From JBOGIG01 sp050742455 (GTDB taxonomy: Bacteria; Actinomycetota; Acidimicrobiia; Acidimicrobiales; JBOGIG01), in NCBI GenBank assembly GCA_050742455.1, contig JBOGIG010000067.1, forward strand, positions 1-47,939: DNA of 47,939 nucleotides. Reading direction: 5' to 3'. The stretch's first letter is position 1. Each line of letters opens with the position of its first letter. Under the pieces are notes generated by a model. It saw nothing but the letters and a program-made list of their open reading frames with translations. It had not been told where the DNA came from and searched no databases. This document shows positions 38,753-46,419 of the stretch, piece by piece. The position numbers and the translations under genes were made by a program.

Positions 38753-39940
38753 TCAGTCCCGGTAGGTTCCCGCCAGCATGGCTTGGAGGGTGGCCCGGTG
38801 CATGATCAGGTCGTCGACGTCCTCGGGCATCGTGGCTTCGCCAAAATGTATTGAGCGCCTCATGACCCGGCTCATCACGATGCCGTGGCGCAATGCGGCG
38901 TACATGGTGAAAAAGTCCAGGTCTTTCGGCTCGTAGCCCGCCACCCGCTCATATGTTGAGGCCACGTCGTCTCGGCGCAGGAAGTCGGGCATGCCGGCCA
39001 GGCCGGCGCCCGAGGCCAGATCCTCGAAGAAGCGGTGCAGGAAGATGAACCAGGCCAGATCCACTTCCGGGGGAGCCACCGAAGCCATCTCCCAGTCGAG
39101 GACGGCCACCGGCTCGAAATCCCTGAACATCATGTTCCCGATCCGGGCGTCACCCCACGACAGCAAGGTCGGGCTGAGGTGGCGAGGCCAGTGGTCCCAC
39201 AGCCACCCAAAGCAAGCTTCCAGCAGGGGCGAAGGCACTCCGTCGGCCACCCACTGGTAATAGGACCACTGGGCGTTGACGTGGCGTTCCAGTGCGTCTG
39301 ACCCGTGACCGGGAGAGGCCAGAAAGGCCAGATCTTCGTCGCCGGCCCGGGTGGCGTGGAGGCGGGCCAACACTGCGACCGAGGATTCCTGGAGGCGAGC
39401 CTGGTCGGCAGGGTCGGCCTCACTCAGCCAGCTCCCAAAGTTGTAGGGCATGACATCGGGAGGTACATCTCCGTCGATGCGGCTCATGACAAAGAACGGC
39501 GTACCCAGCACTGCGGGGTCGGGTTCGGACCACCACACGGGTGGCACCGGCACCTCCGAGCGGGCCCCCACCAGCGCCATGACCGAGAACTGGCGATCGA
39601 GGTCGTACTCGGGAAATACCGGCACGGCTGAATCCGGGGGGGCCAGGCGGGCCACCAAAGCATGTTGTTGCGGCCCATTCTCGTCCTCCCATCGGGCATC
39701 GAACAGAACGGTCTCGCTCGACATGCCGTTGGTCGACGGGGCACACAGATTGGTCACCTGGGCCTGGGTCCCCGATTCCGGCTTGCCGGTCAGTCCCGGC
39801 TTGCCCGACAGCCCCAGCTTGCCCGACAACCAGCGCCCGAGGTCAGGCCCGATCAAGTTCAGGTCTCTGGTTGACGTCGTGGGTCGGGCATGATCCTGGC
39901 CATCGCCGGACAATCCCGAGTGCGGATCCTGGGTCGCCAT
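38753..39940 (-). CDS. Aminoglycoside phosphotransferase-like kinase (ACAD10/APH family)
   Basis: The protein has 395 aa from the ATG at 39940, with GGGGGAG just upstream. A Ser/Thr-rich head with LSGKLGLSGKPGLTGKPESG repeats precedes the fold. The kinase lobe has ALVARLAPPDSAVPVFPEYDL, the catalytic loop is LLSWGDARIGNMMF (HxD replaced by GD) and the metal site is VAVLDWEMASVAPPEVDLAW. This branch is common in actinobacteria next to acyl-CoA genes, as the N-terminal part of human ACAD10 is, and may phosphorylate hydroxy-acids. It follows the acyl-CoA synthetase gene by 22 bp on the same strand, so both probably act in one catabolic route. Confidence 0.85.
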   Translation of the reverse strand: MATQDPHSGLSGDGQDHARPTTSTRDLNLIGPDLGRWLSGKLGLSGKPGLTGKPESGTQAQVTNLCAPSTNGMSSETVLFDARWEDENGPQQHALVARLAPPDSAVPVFPEYDLDRQFSVMALVGARSEVPVPPVWWSEPDPAVLGTPFFVMSRIDGDVPPDVMPYNFGSWLSEADPADQARLQESSVAVLARLHATRAGDEDLAFLASPGHGSDALERHVNAQWSYYQWVADGVPSPLLEACFGWLWDHWPRHLSPTLLSWGDARIGNMMFRDFEPVAVLDWEMASVAPPEVDLAWFIFLHRFFEDLASGAGLAGMPDFLRRDDVASTYERVAGYEPKDLDFFTMYAALRHGIVMSRVMRRSIHFGEATMPEDVDDLIMHRATLQAMLAGTYRD

Positions 39941-39962
39941 GTCTCCCCCTTGGTGGAACGCG

Positions 39963-40037
39963 TTATCCTCCCACGTCGCCGCCCACGTCGCCTCCAACGT
40001 TGCCTCCCAAGTCGCCGCCGACGTCGCCACTCAGGTC
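39963..40037. repeat. 12-bp repeats encoding the C-terminal Gly-Asp tail
   Basis: About five to six imperfect 12-bp units end the acyl-CoA synthetase gene. They encode GDVGGDLGGNVGGDVGG-like residues after LATELAADLS. They resemble the other arrays at gene 3' ends, but this one is translated. Confidence 0.8.
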
Positions 40038-41519
40038 GGCGGCCAATTCGGTGGCCAATTGGGCACGCACCACCTTGCCCATGGCGTTGACCGGCAGCTC
40101 ATCGACAAATCGAACCAGCCTTGGTCGCTTGTAGGGGGCCAAGCGGTCGGCAGCGTAGTCCACGAGCGCGGCGGCATCGCCGGACCCGGCCGGGATGACC
40201 ACCGCAGTTACCACCTCTCCCCAGCGACGCGACGGTGTTCCTATGACGGCGACGTCGATCACGTCGGGATGGGACCTCAACACGTCCTCGATCTCTCGGG
40301 GGTAGACGTTGTAACCCCCAGTGATGATCAGCTCCTTGATGCGACCGACGATGCGCAGGTACCCATCCTCATCGAACTCGCCGATGTCGCCCGTTCGAAA
40401 GTAACCGTCCGGATCAAAGGCTTCGTCGCTGGCCTGTGGGCGTTTCCAGTAACCGCTGCTGACATTGGGGCCCCGGACCAGGATCTCGCCCTGCTCCGGA
40501 TCCAGGCGGAGGTCGACCCCGGGGAGGGGGAACCCTACAGTCGACGGGCGGCGCTCGCCCTCGTAGGGATTGGAGGTGTTGATCATGGTCTCGGTCAATC
40601 CGTAGCGCTCAAGGATGATCTGGCCACTGCGGCGCCGCACGGCCTCGTGGAGGTCGGCGGACAGGGGGGCCGAGCCCGACACGCACAGCCGTAGGCTCGA
40701 AAGCCCCTCACAGCTTGAGGAAGCGGCTATCCGGGAGTACATGGTAGGAACGCCGAAGAACAGCGACGCCCGGTGCGCGCCGATGGCATCGTTCACCGTC
40801 TCTGGGTCAAAGCGGGGCAGCAGTACGGCCGAGGCCCCGGCCAGCAGGGTACCGTGCAGTCCTATGCCAAGCCCGTGAATGTGGAACAGGGGCAGGGCCA
40901 GCACCAGGCGGTCTTCTCCTGTCCAACGCCACGCCTCCACAAGCGACTGGGCTCCGGCCAGAATGTTGGCGTGCGAGAGTTGGGCACCCTTGGGCCTACC
41001 AGTGGTCCCCGAGGTATAGCAGAGCATGGCCATTGATTCCGGGTCGAGCGGACCGGCATCTCCCCCCGAACCTGACGGCGTCCGGTAGTTCTGGTTCAAC
41101 TGGGCAAAGGGGTCGATCACCTCGATCGTCGGGTGATGGGCGCTGATCCACTCGGCCCGGTCGCTGTCGTCGATGACGGCTGCGCCCGGTGAGGCGTCGG
41201 TGACGATGGGAGCCAGCTCGGCCGGGGTGTAGGCCGGGTTGACGGGCACCACAACCAGTCCGGCTCGCAGGGCGGCCACGTGGGCGACGACCAGCTCGAT
41301 GCCCGGCTGGGCACTGACGATGATCCGGTCCCCCCGGGTCATTCCTGTTTGTTGCATGCGGGCTTCCATGCGCCGGGAGCGTTCGTCCAGTTCCCCGGCG
41401 CTCGTCCAGCGACCCCGATCCCACAGGACCGGTTGGTTTGGATGGCGGGACCAGTTGGCCGCCCATATATCTGGAAGCGACAAGGGAAAAACGTCCGGGG
41501 CCTGGTTGGCTTGGGCCAC
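39963..41519 (-). CDS. Acyl-CoA synthetase, malonyl-CoA synthetase (MatB)-like
   Basis: The protein has 518 aa from a GTG at 41519. The adenylate-forming motifs are present: YTSGTTGRPKGAQLSH (A3), RYGLTETMINTSNPYEGERR (A5), YFRTGDIGEFDEDGYLRIVGR (A7-A8) and the catalytic Lys in LPVNAMGKVVR (A10). LFHIHGLGIGLHGTLLAG and the RYG-TETxxNTSNP region resemble MatB/ACSF3 malonyl-CoA synthetases, but other small acids are possible. The C-terminus ends in an unusual Gly-Asp-Val tail encoded by a 12-bp repeat. The -10 box TAACTT (minus strand, 41531-41526) lies 6 nt before the GTG, so the transcript is probably leaderless. Confidence 0.87.
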   Translation of the reverse strand: MAQANQAPDVFPLSLPDIWAANWSRHPNQPVLWDRGRWTSAGELDERSRRMEARMQQTGMTRGDRIIVSAQPGIELVVAHVAALRAGLVVVPVNPAYTPAELAPIVTDASPGAAVIDDSDRAEWISAHHPTIEVIDPFAQLNQNYRTPSGSGGDAGPLDPESMAMLCYTSGTTGRPKGAQLSHANILAGAQSLVEAWRWTGEDRLVLALPLFHIHGLGIGLHGTLLAGASAVLLPRFDPETVNDAIGAHRASLFFGVPTMYSRIAASSSCEGLSSLRLCVSGSAPLSADLHEAVRRRSGQIILERYGLTETMINTSNPYEGERRPSTVGFPLPGVDLRLDPEQGEILVRGPNVSSGYWKRPQASDEAFDPDGYFRTGDIGEFDEDGYLRIVGRIKELIITGGYNVYPREIEDVLRSHPDVIDVAVIGTPSRRWGEVVTAVVIPAGSGDAAALVDYAADRLAPYKRPRLVRFVDELPVNAMGKVVRAQLATELAADLSGDVGGDLGGNVGGDVGGDVGG

Positions 41520-41525
41520 TGTGGC

Positions 41526-41531
41526 AAGTTA
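41526..41531 (-). promoter_or_regulatory. -10 box of a leaderless acyl-CoA synthetase promoter
   Basis: On the minus strand TAACTT fits TANNNT and is followed by 6 nt and then the GTG at 41519. No ribosome binding site is present. Confidence 0.5.
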
Positions 41532-41608
41532 GCCCACAGTGTCAAGTCGGATGGCGGTCGGCGTGCACTCCGGGAGGCGATGTTGGCTGGGTCCTGGTCA
41601 GGTGCCGG

Positions 41609-41614
41609 TAGGTT
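41609..41614 (+). promoter_or_regulatory. -10 box before the glgX leader ORF
   Basis: TAGGTT fits TANNNT and ends 7 nt before an ATG at 41622, the start of a 7-codon mini-ORF. Transcription would begin at or next to that ATG. Confidence 0.45.
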
Positions 41615-41621
41615 GTTTCCA

Positions 41622-41645
41622 ATGTCGTTAGGGAGCGTTCGATGA
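41622..41645 (+). CDS. Leaderless 7-codon leader ORF coupled to glgX
   Basis: ATG 41622 encodes MSLGSVR, and its TGA overlaps the glgX ATG as ATGA (41642-41645). The glgX ribosome binding site GGGAG lies inside this mini-ORF. A -10 box 7 nt upstream suggests that the mRNA starts at the mini-ORF ATG. A 70S ribosome could load here and reinitiate at glgX. Confidence 0.5.
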   Translation: MSLGSVR

Positions 41646-43792
41646 AGGTGTGGCCGGGCAGTGCATTTCCCCTGGGGGCCACCTACGACGGTACGGGTAC
41701 CAATTTCTCGCTCTTTTCCGAGGTGGCCGAGGGGGTTGAGCTGTGCCTCTTCGATGCCGACGGCAGCGAGACCCGCCTGGCCCTCACCGAACAGGATGCC
41801 CTGTGCTGGCACGGTTACGTGCCAGGCGTGGGCCCGGGCAGGCACTACGGGTTCCGGGTCACGGGCCCATCGGATTTCAACCAGGGCGAACGGGCCAATC
41901 CGGCCAAGTTGCTGATCGACCCCTACGCCAAGGCCATCGATGGCGAAGTGCTCTGGAACCCGGCCGTCTTCGGTTATGACTTCGACGATCCGGAGTTGCC
42001 CAACAACCAGGACAGTGCCCCCTACGTGCCCCGATGCGTGGTAACCAGTCCATTTTTCGACTGGGGCAACGATCGCCCACCGGGAACGGCTTGGCATGAC
42101 ACCGTGGTTTACGAAGTGCACGTCAAGGGGTTCACCGTCGAACATCCCGATATTGATCCCGACCTGCGGGGCACCTACGCCGGTTTGGCCAGCCCGGTGG
42201 CAATTGAGCACTTCTTGTCGCTGGGTATAACGGCAGTAGAGCTGTTACCGGTTCACCAGTCCATCAACGATGCCGGACTGGCCGAGCGGGGGTTGAGCAA
42301 TTACTGGGGTTACAACTCGATTGGCTATCTGGCCCCCCACAACGCCTACAGCGCATCGGGCCAGGGCGGCAACCAGGTCCAAGAGTTCAAGGCCATGGTC
42401 CGATCGCTGCATGAAGCCGGGATAGAAGTGATCCTGGACGTGGTCTACAACCACACGGCCGAGGGCAACCACTTGGGGCCGACACTCAGCTTTCGGGGAA
42501 TCGACAACGCCGCCTATTACCGCTTGGCCGACGACCGCAGCAAGTACACCGACTACACCGGGACCGGCAACAGCCTGAACATGCGCCATCCCCACGTGCT
42601 GCAGCTGATCATGGACTCCCTGCGCTACTGGGTTCTGGAGATGCACGTGGACGGGTTCCGTTTCGACCTGGCCTCGACCCTCGCCCGGGAACTGCACGAC
42701 GTCGACCGCCTGTCTGCCTTCTTCGACCTGATCCAGCAGGATCCGGTGGTGAGTCAGGTCAAGCTGATCGCCGAGCCCTGGGACGTGGGTGAGGGCGGAT
42801 ATCAGGTGGGTAATTTTCCGCCCCTGTGGTCGGAGTGGAACGGTAAGTATCGTGACTGCGTGAGGGACTACTGGCGTGGTGAGGACCGAACCCTGGCTGA
42901 GTTTGCCTATCGCATTACCGGAAGCTCGGACCTCTATGAGTCCAGCGGGCGGCGACCCTATGCCAGCATCAACTTCGTCACGGCCCACGACGGCTTCACC
43001 TTGGCCGACCTGGTGTCCTACAACGACAAGCACAACCAGGACAACGGGGAGGACGACCAGGACGGGGAGACCTACAACCGATCATGGAATTGCGGAGAGG
43101 AGGGACCGACTTCGGACCCCGATATCCGGATCCTGCGGAGCCGCCAGCAGCGCAATTTCCTGGCCACCCTGCTGCTCTCCCAGGGCATTCCGATGATTCT
43201 GGGTGGGGACGAGTTCGGGCGCAGCCAAGCCGGTAACAACAACGCCTATTGCCAGGACAACGCGGTTAGCTGGTTTGACTGGTCCGGCCTGGACGCGGAG
43301 CTTTTGGAGTTCACCCGCAAGCTCGTGAGGATCCGCCGGGATCACCCGGTATTCCGCCGCCGCCGATTCTTCGAGGGCCTATCCCTGCACGGCCACAACG
43401 TAGGTGACGTCGGTTGGTTCACCCCCGACGGCACCAGGATGACCGAGGAGGACTGGCAGGAGGGTTTCGCCAAGTCGATCGGGGTGTTCCTCAATGGGCA
43501 GAGCATTCCCAGCCCAGACTCCCGGGGGGAGCCGGTTTTCGACGATAGTTTCTACCTGCTCTTCAACGCTCACTTCGAGGTGATCAAGTTCACCATCCCG
43601 ACCGAGGATTGGGGCGAAGGTTGGAGGCTCGTCCTCGACACCGCGGCCGTGGGCGATCCGGGTGGAGCCCGAGATGAAGGGGAAGGCCAAGAGCCGGCAT
43701 CCGGCTCCCCCGAGACCCCGGCGATCTACGGGGCAGGCGAAGCCGTCACAGTGCAATCGAGGTCCCTGGTTCTACTGTGTCGAACACTCTGA
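41642..43792 (+). CDS. glgX: Glycogen debranching enzyme GlgX (TreX-type)
   Basis: The protein has 716 aa. GGGAG lies 6 nt before the ATG. An N-terminal CBM48 domain (GATYDGTGTNFSLFSEVAEGVELCLFD) precedes a GH13 barrel. The active-site regions are VILDVVYNHTAEG, VDGFRFDLAST (nucleophile Asp), AEPWDVGEGGYQVG (acid Glu) and FVTAHDGF (second Asp). It hydrolyses alpha-1,6 branches of glycogen or maltodextrin and releases linear chains. The next two genes turn such chains into trehalose. Its stop overlaps treY by 16 bp, so the three genes are one transcription unit. Confidence 0.95.
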   Translation: MKVWPGSAFPLGATYDGTGTNFSLFSEVAEGVELCLFDADGSETRLALTEQDALCWHGYVPGVGPGRHYGFRVTGPSDFNQGERANPAKLLIDPYAKAIDGEVLWNPAVFGYDFDDPELPNNQDSAPYVPRCVVTSPFFDWGNDRPPGTAWHDTVVYEVHVKGFTVEHPDIDPDLRGTYAGLASPVAIEHFLSLGITAVELLPVHQSINDAGLAERGLSNYWGYNSIGYLAPHNAYSASGQGGNQVQEFKAMVRSLHEAGIEVILDVVYNHTAEGNHLGPTLSFRGIDNAAYYRLADDRSKYTDYTGTGNSLNMRHPHVLQLIMDSLRYWVLEMHVDGFRFDLASTLARELHDVDRLSAFFDLIQQDPVVSQVKLIAEPWDVGEGGYQVGNFPPLWSEWNGKYRDCVRDYWRGEDRTLAEFAYRITGSSDLYESSGRRPYASINFVTAHDGFTLADLVSYNDKHNQDNGEDDQDGETYNRSWNCGEEGPTSDPDIRILRSRQQRNFLATLLLSQGIPMILGGDEFGRSQAGNNNAYCQDNAVSWFDWSGLDAELLEFTRKLVRIRRDHPVFRRRRFFEGLSLHGHNVGDVGWFTPDGTRMTEEDWQEGFAKSIGVFLNGQSIPSPDSRGEPVFDDSFYLLFNAHFEVIKFTIPTEDWGEGWRLVLDTAAVGDPGGARDEGEGQEPASGSPETPAIYGAGEAVTVQSRSLVLLCRTL

Positions 43793-46419
43793 GGCGTGGC
43801 GCAGCGGATCGAACTGTCCCGCTCTCCACGTATCGCCTTCAGCTATCGCCCCACTTCGGGTTCCACCAGGCCGGGGATCTGGCCAGTTACCTGAGTGAGC
43901 TCGGCATAACCCACGCTTACCTTTCGCCCGTGTTTCAGGCGGGAGCGGGGAGCACGCACGGCTATGACATCGTCGACCCGACCGGGGTCAGCGCCGAGCT
44001 CGGAGGCAGCGAGGCCTTCGAGACCATGGCCGCCCGGCTGCGCGCCGAAGGGATCGGCTTGGTGCTGGACATCGTGCCCAATCACATGTCCATCGCCGGG
44101 TCGCGAAATCGTTGGTGGTGGGACGTGTTGGCCCAAGGGCGGGACAGCCCATTTGCCTCCTGGTTCGATATAGACTGGGACGGCCCCGGCCTGGCCGGGG
44201 AGAACAAGGTGCTGGTTCCGGTGTTGGGAGACCACTACGGCCGGGTGCTGGCTCAGGGCGATCTGACCATGGCCCACGACCCCAGACTGGGTTGGGTGGT
44301 TCGTTACTTCGACCAGTCGTTCCCCCTCAATGCCAGGTCGTTGGGGGAGGCCGCGAGCGACGCCGGTGGCTATGCCCCCGGGTCTCGGGGGGTCGAAGCG
44401 GTCGGAACTCGGTCCGTGGCCCTGGCAGATCGGGTTAACGCAGATCCCGACCTGCTCGATGCCATTCTGGAGGACCAGCACTACCGTCTGGCCTATTGGA
44501 AGGTCGCGTCCGAGGAATTGGACTACCGCCGCTTCTTCGACATCAATACCATGGCTGCCGTCAGAGTTGAAGACCCTGAGGTCTTTGACGCGACCCACTC
44601 CCGGATCCTGTCTTGGGTAAGTGACGGCACCGTTGATGGATTGCGCATCGACCACGTAGACGGACTGGCCGACCCTGCGGGCTATTTGGACCGATTGAGC
44701 CAGGCCTGCTCCGGCTTGTGGACCGTGGTGGAAAAGATTCTCGAAGGTAATGAGATCCTGCCCGAGTCTTGGCCCGTGGCCGGCACTACCGGTTATGGCT
44801 TCTTGAATCTGGTGGGTGGTCTGTTTGTCAGCGAAACCGGCTTGAAGGATTTGACGGCCGCCTATTCGTCGATCACTGACAACCTGACCACCTTTGACGA
44901 GGCCGCCCATCAGGCCAAGCACGAGATAATGGCAGGACCGCTGGCGAGTGACGTGAAGCGCACGGTCGCGCTGTTCAGCCGGGTGTGCGCCGGTCACCGC
45001 CGATTTCGTGACTACAGCTCTTCCGAACTCGCCGTGGTTGTGGAGGAGATGCTGGCCTGCATGCCGGTCTACCGCATCTACGTGTCCCCCAAAGGCGGGG
45101 CGACCCGAGCTGAGGTTGATCTGATGGAGGCGGCGGCGGCGGAGGTCCGGCACCGGCGGGGTGATCTCGATGTTTCCCCCATCAGCTTCTTGGCCCAGGT
45201 ATTGACGGGGCGATCGAATTATCCCAGCCGCCTGACGTCGGGGGCCGACCGATCCAGGGTGGCCACCCAGCGCGATACGGCGGACCGAGCCGAGTCCGAA
45301 CTGCGGGTCCGCTTCTCCCAGGTGAGTGTTTCGGTCATGGCCAAGGCCGTGGAGGACACCGCCTATTACCGATACCACCCCTTGGTGTCGGTCAATGAGG
45401 TGGGGTCGGATCCGAGCCGACCGGCCACTTCCGTTAGCCGGTTCCACCAGGTTTGCGAAGCCGAGGCGGCCCACCATCCTGCCGGCATGGTGACGACCTC
45501 TACCCATGACACCAAGAGGGGCGAGGACCTGCGAGCTCGCCTCGCCCTGCTGTCTGAGATTCCTGAGGAGTTCTCCGAAGCGGCTAGGCGTTGGATGGCG
45601 CGCAATCAGGGCCACCGTCGCCACCAAGCCGGGCCTGATGCCGCCACCGAGTACTTGATCTATCAGACGCTGGTTGGGGCGTGGCCTATCGGAGCCGACC
45701 GGCTGGGTCCTTACATGCTCAAGGCCGTCCGGGAAGCCAAGGTGTTCTCGTCGTGGACCGAACCCGATCCGGTCTATGAGGAGGCCACGGGACAATTCGT
45801 GGAGGACATTCTCCGGGACGAGGGATTCCTAGGCGAAGTGGAGTCCTTCGTCGCCCCCTTGGTCGGGCCCGGTCGGGTCAACTCTTTGGCCCAGACGGCG
45901 CTGCGCCTGGCTTCTCCGGGAGTGGTCGATACCTATCAGGGTTGTGAGGGTTGGAACCTCGACCTGGTCGACCCCGACAACCGACGCCCGGTGGACTTCG
46001 GGGAACGGGCGAAGACCCTGAGCCAAGTGGCCGGCATGACTCCAACCCAACTCATGGCCCGAGCCGATCTGGCCTGGCCCAAGGTGGCCCTGACCGCGGC
46101 TCTGCTTCGCCTAAGGCGGGAGCACCCTGAGTGGCTCGGTCCGTATGCCTCGTACCAGACGCTGATGGCCGCGGGGCCGGCGGCCGATCACGTCGTAGCC
46201 CTGTGCCGAGGTGGCGCCGTGGTGGTGGTGGTACCCCGGCTAGTTCTCGGATTGGAGCGCCAGGGGGGTTGGCTCGACACCGCCGTGTCTCTCCCTCCCG
46301 GCCCATGGCGAGTTCTCCTGGACATCGCCCGCCCAGCGCTGATCGGAGGTCGGGAAGTAGCTGTCGCGCCTATGTTGGACCCTTTTCCCGTGGCTGTCCT
46401 GGTCCGGGACGAACGTTGA
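43777..46419 (+). CDS. treY: Maltooligosyl trehalose synthase TreY
   Basis: The protein has 880 aa from a GTG at 43777 inside the end of glgX. STYRLQLSPHFGFHQAGDLASYL, YLSPVFQAGAGSTHGYDIVDP and VLDIVPNHM are the typical opening of TreY, and VDGLRIDHVDGLADPAGYL holds the nucleophile Asp. MVTTSTHDTKRGEDLRARL and LDLVDPDNRRPVDF are further family marks. It is an intramolecular transglucosidase that turns the reducing-end alpha-1,4 bond of maltodextrins into alpha-1,1, giving maltooligosyl trehalose in the cytoplasm. The length is slightly above the common 720-830 aa. It overlaps treZ by 4 bp. Confidence 0.95.
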   Translation: MSNTLRRGAADRTVPLSTYRLQLSPHFGFHQAGDLASYLSELGITHAYLSPVFQAGAGSTHGYDIVDPTGVSAELGGSEAFETMAARLRAEGIGLVLDIVPNHMSIAGSRNRWWWDVLAQGRDSPFASWFDIDWDGPGLAGENKVLVPVLGDHYGRVLAQGDLTMAHDPRLGWVVRYFDQSFPLNARSLGEAASDAGGYAPGSRGVEAVGTRSVALADRVNADPDLLDAILEDQHYRLAYWKVASEELDYRRFFDINTMAAVRVEDPEVFDATHSRILSWVSDGTVDGLRIDHVDGLADPAGYLDRLSQACSGLWTVVEKILEGNEILPESWPVAGTTGYGFLNLVGGLFVSETGLKDLTAAYSSITDNLTTFDEAAHQAKHEIMAGPLASDVKRTVALFSRVCAGHRRFRDYSSSELAVVVEEMLACMPVYRIYVSPKGGATRAEVDLMEAAAAEVRHRRGDLDVSPISFLAQVLTGRSNYPSRLTSGADRSRVATQRDTADRAESELRVRFSQVSVSVMAKAVEDTAYYRYHPLVSVNEVGSDPSRPATSVSRFHQVCEAEAAHHPAGMVTTSTHDTKRGEDLRARLALLSEIPEEFSEAARRWMARNQGHRRHQAGPDAATEYLIYQTLVGAWPIGADRLGPYMLKAVREAKVFSSWTEPDPVYEEATGQFVEDILRDEGFLGEVESFVAPLVGPGRVNSLAQTALRLASPGVVDTYQGCEGWNLDLVDPDNRRPVDFGERAKTLSQVAGMTPTQLMARADLAWPKVALTAALLRLRREHPEWLGPYASYQTLMAAGPAADHVVALCRGGAVVVVVPRLVLGLERQGGWLDTAVSLPPGPWRVLLDIARPALIGGREVAVAPMLDPFPVAVLVRDER

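Noticed and set aside
43843..45795. Reverse-strand frame of 650 codons across treY
   Set aside because: The forward frame has clear TreY motifs along the same DNA. The antisense reading has no recognisable domain.
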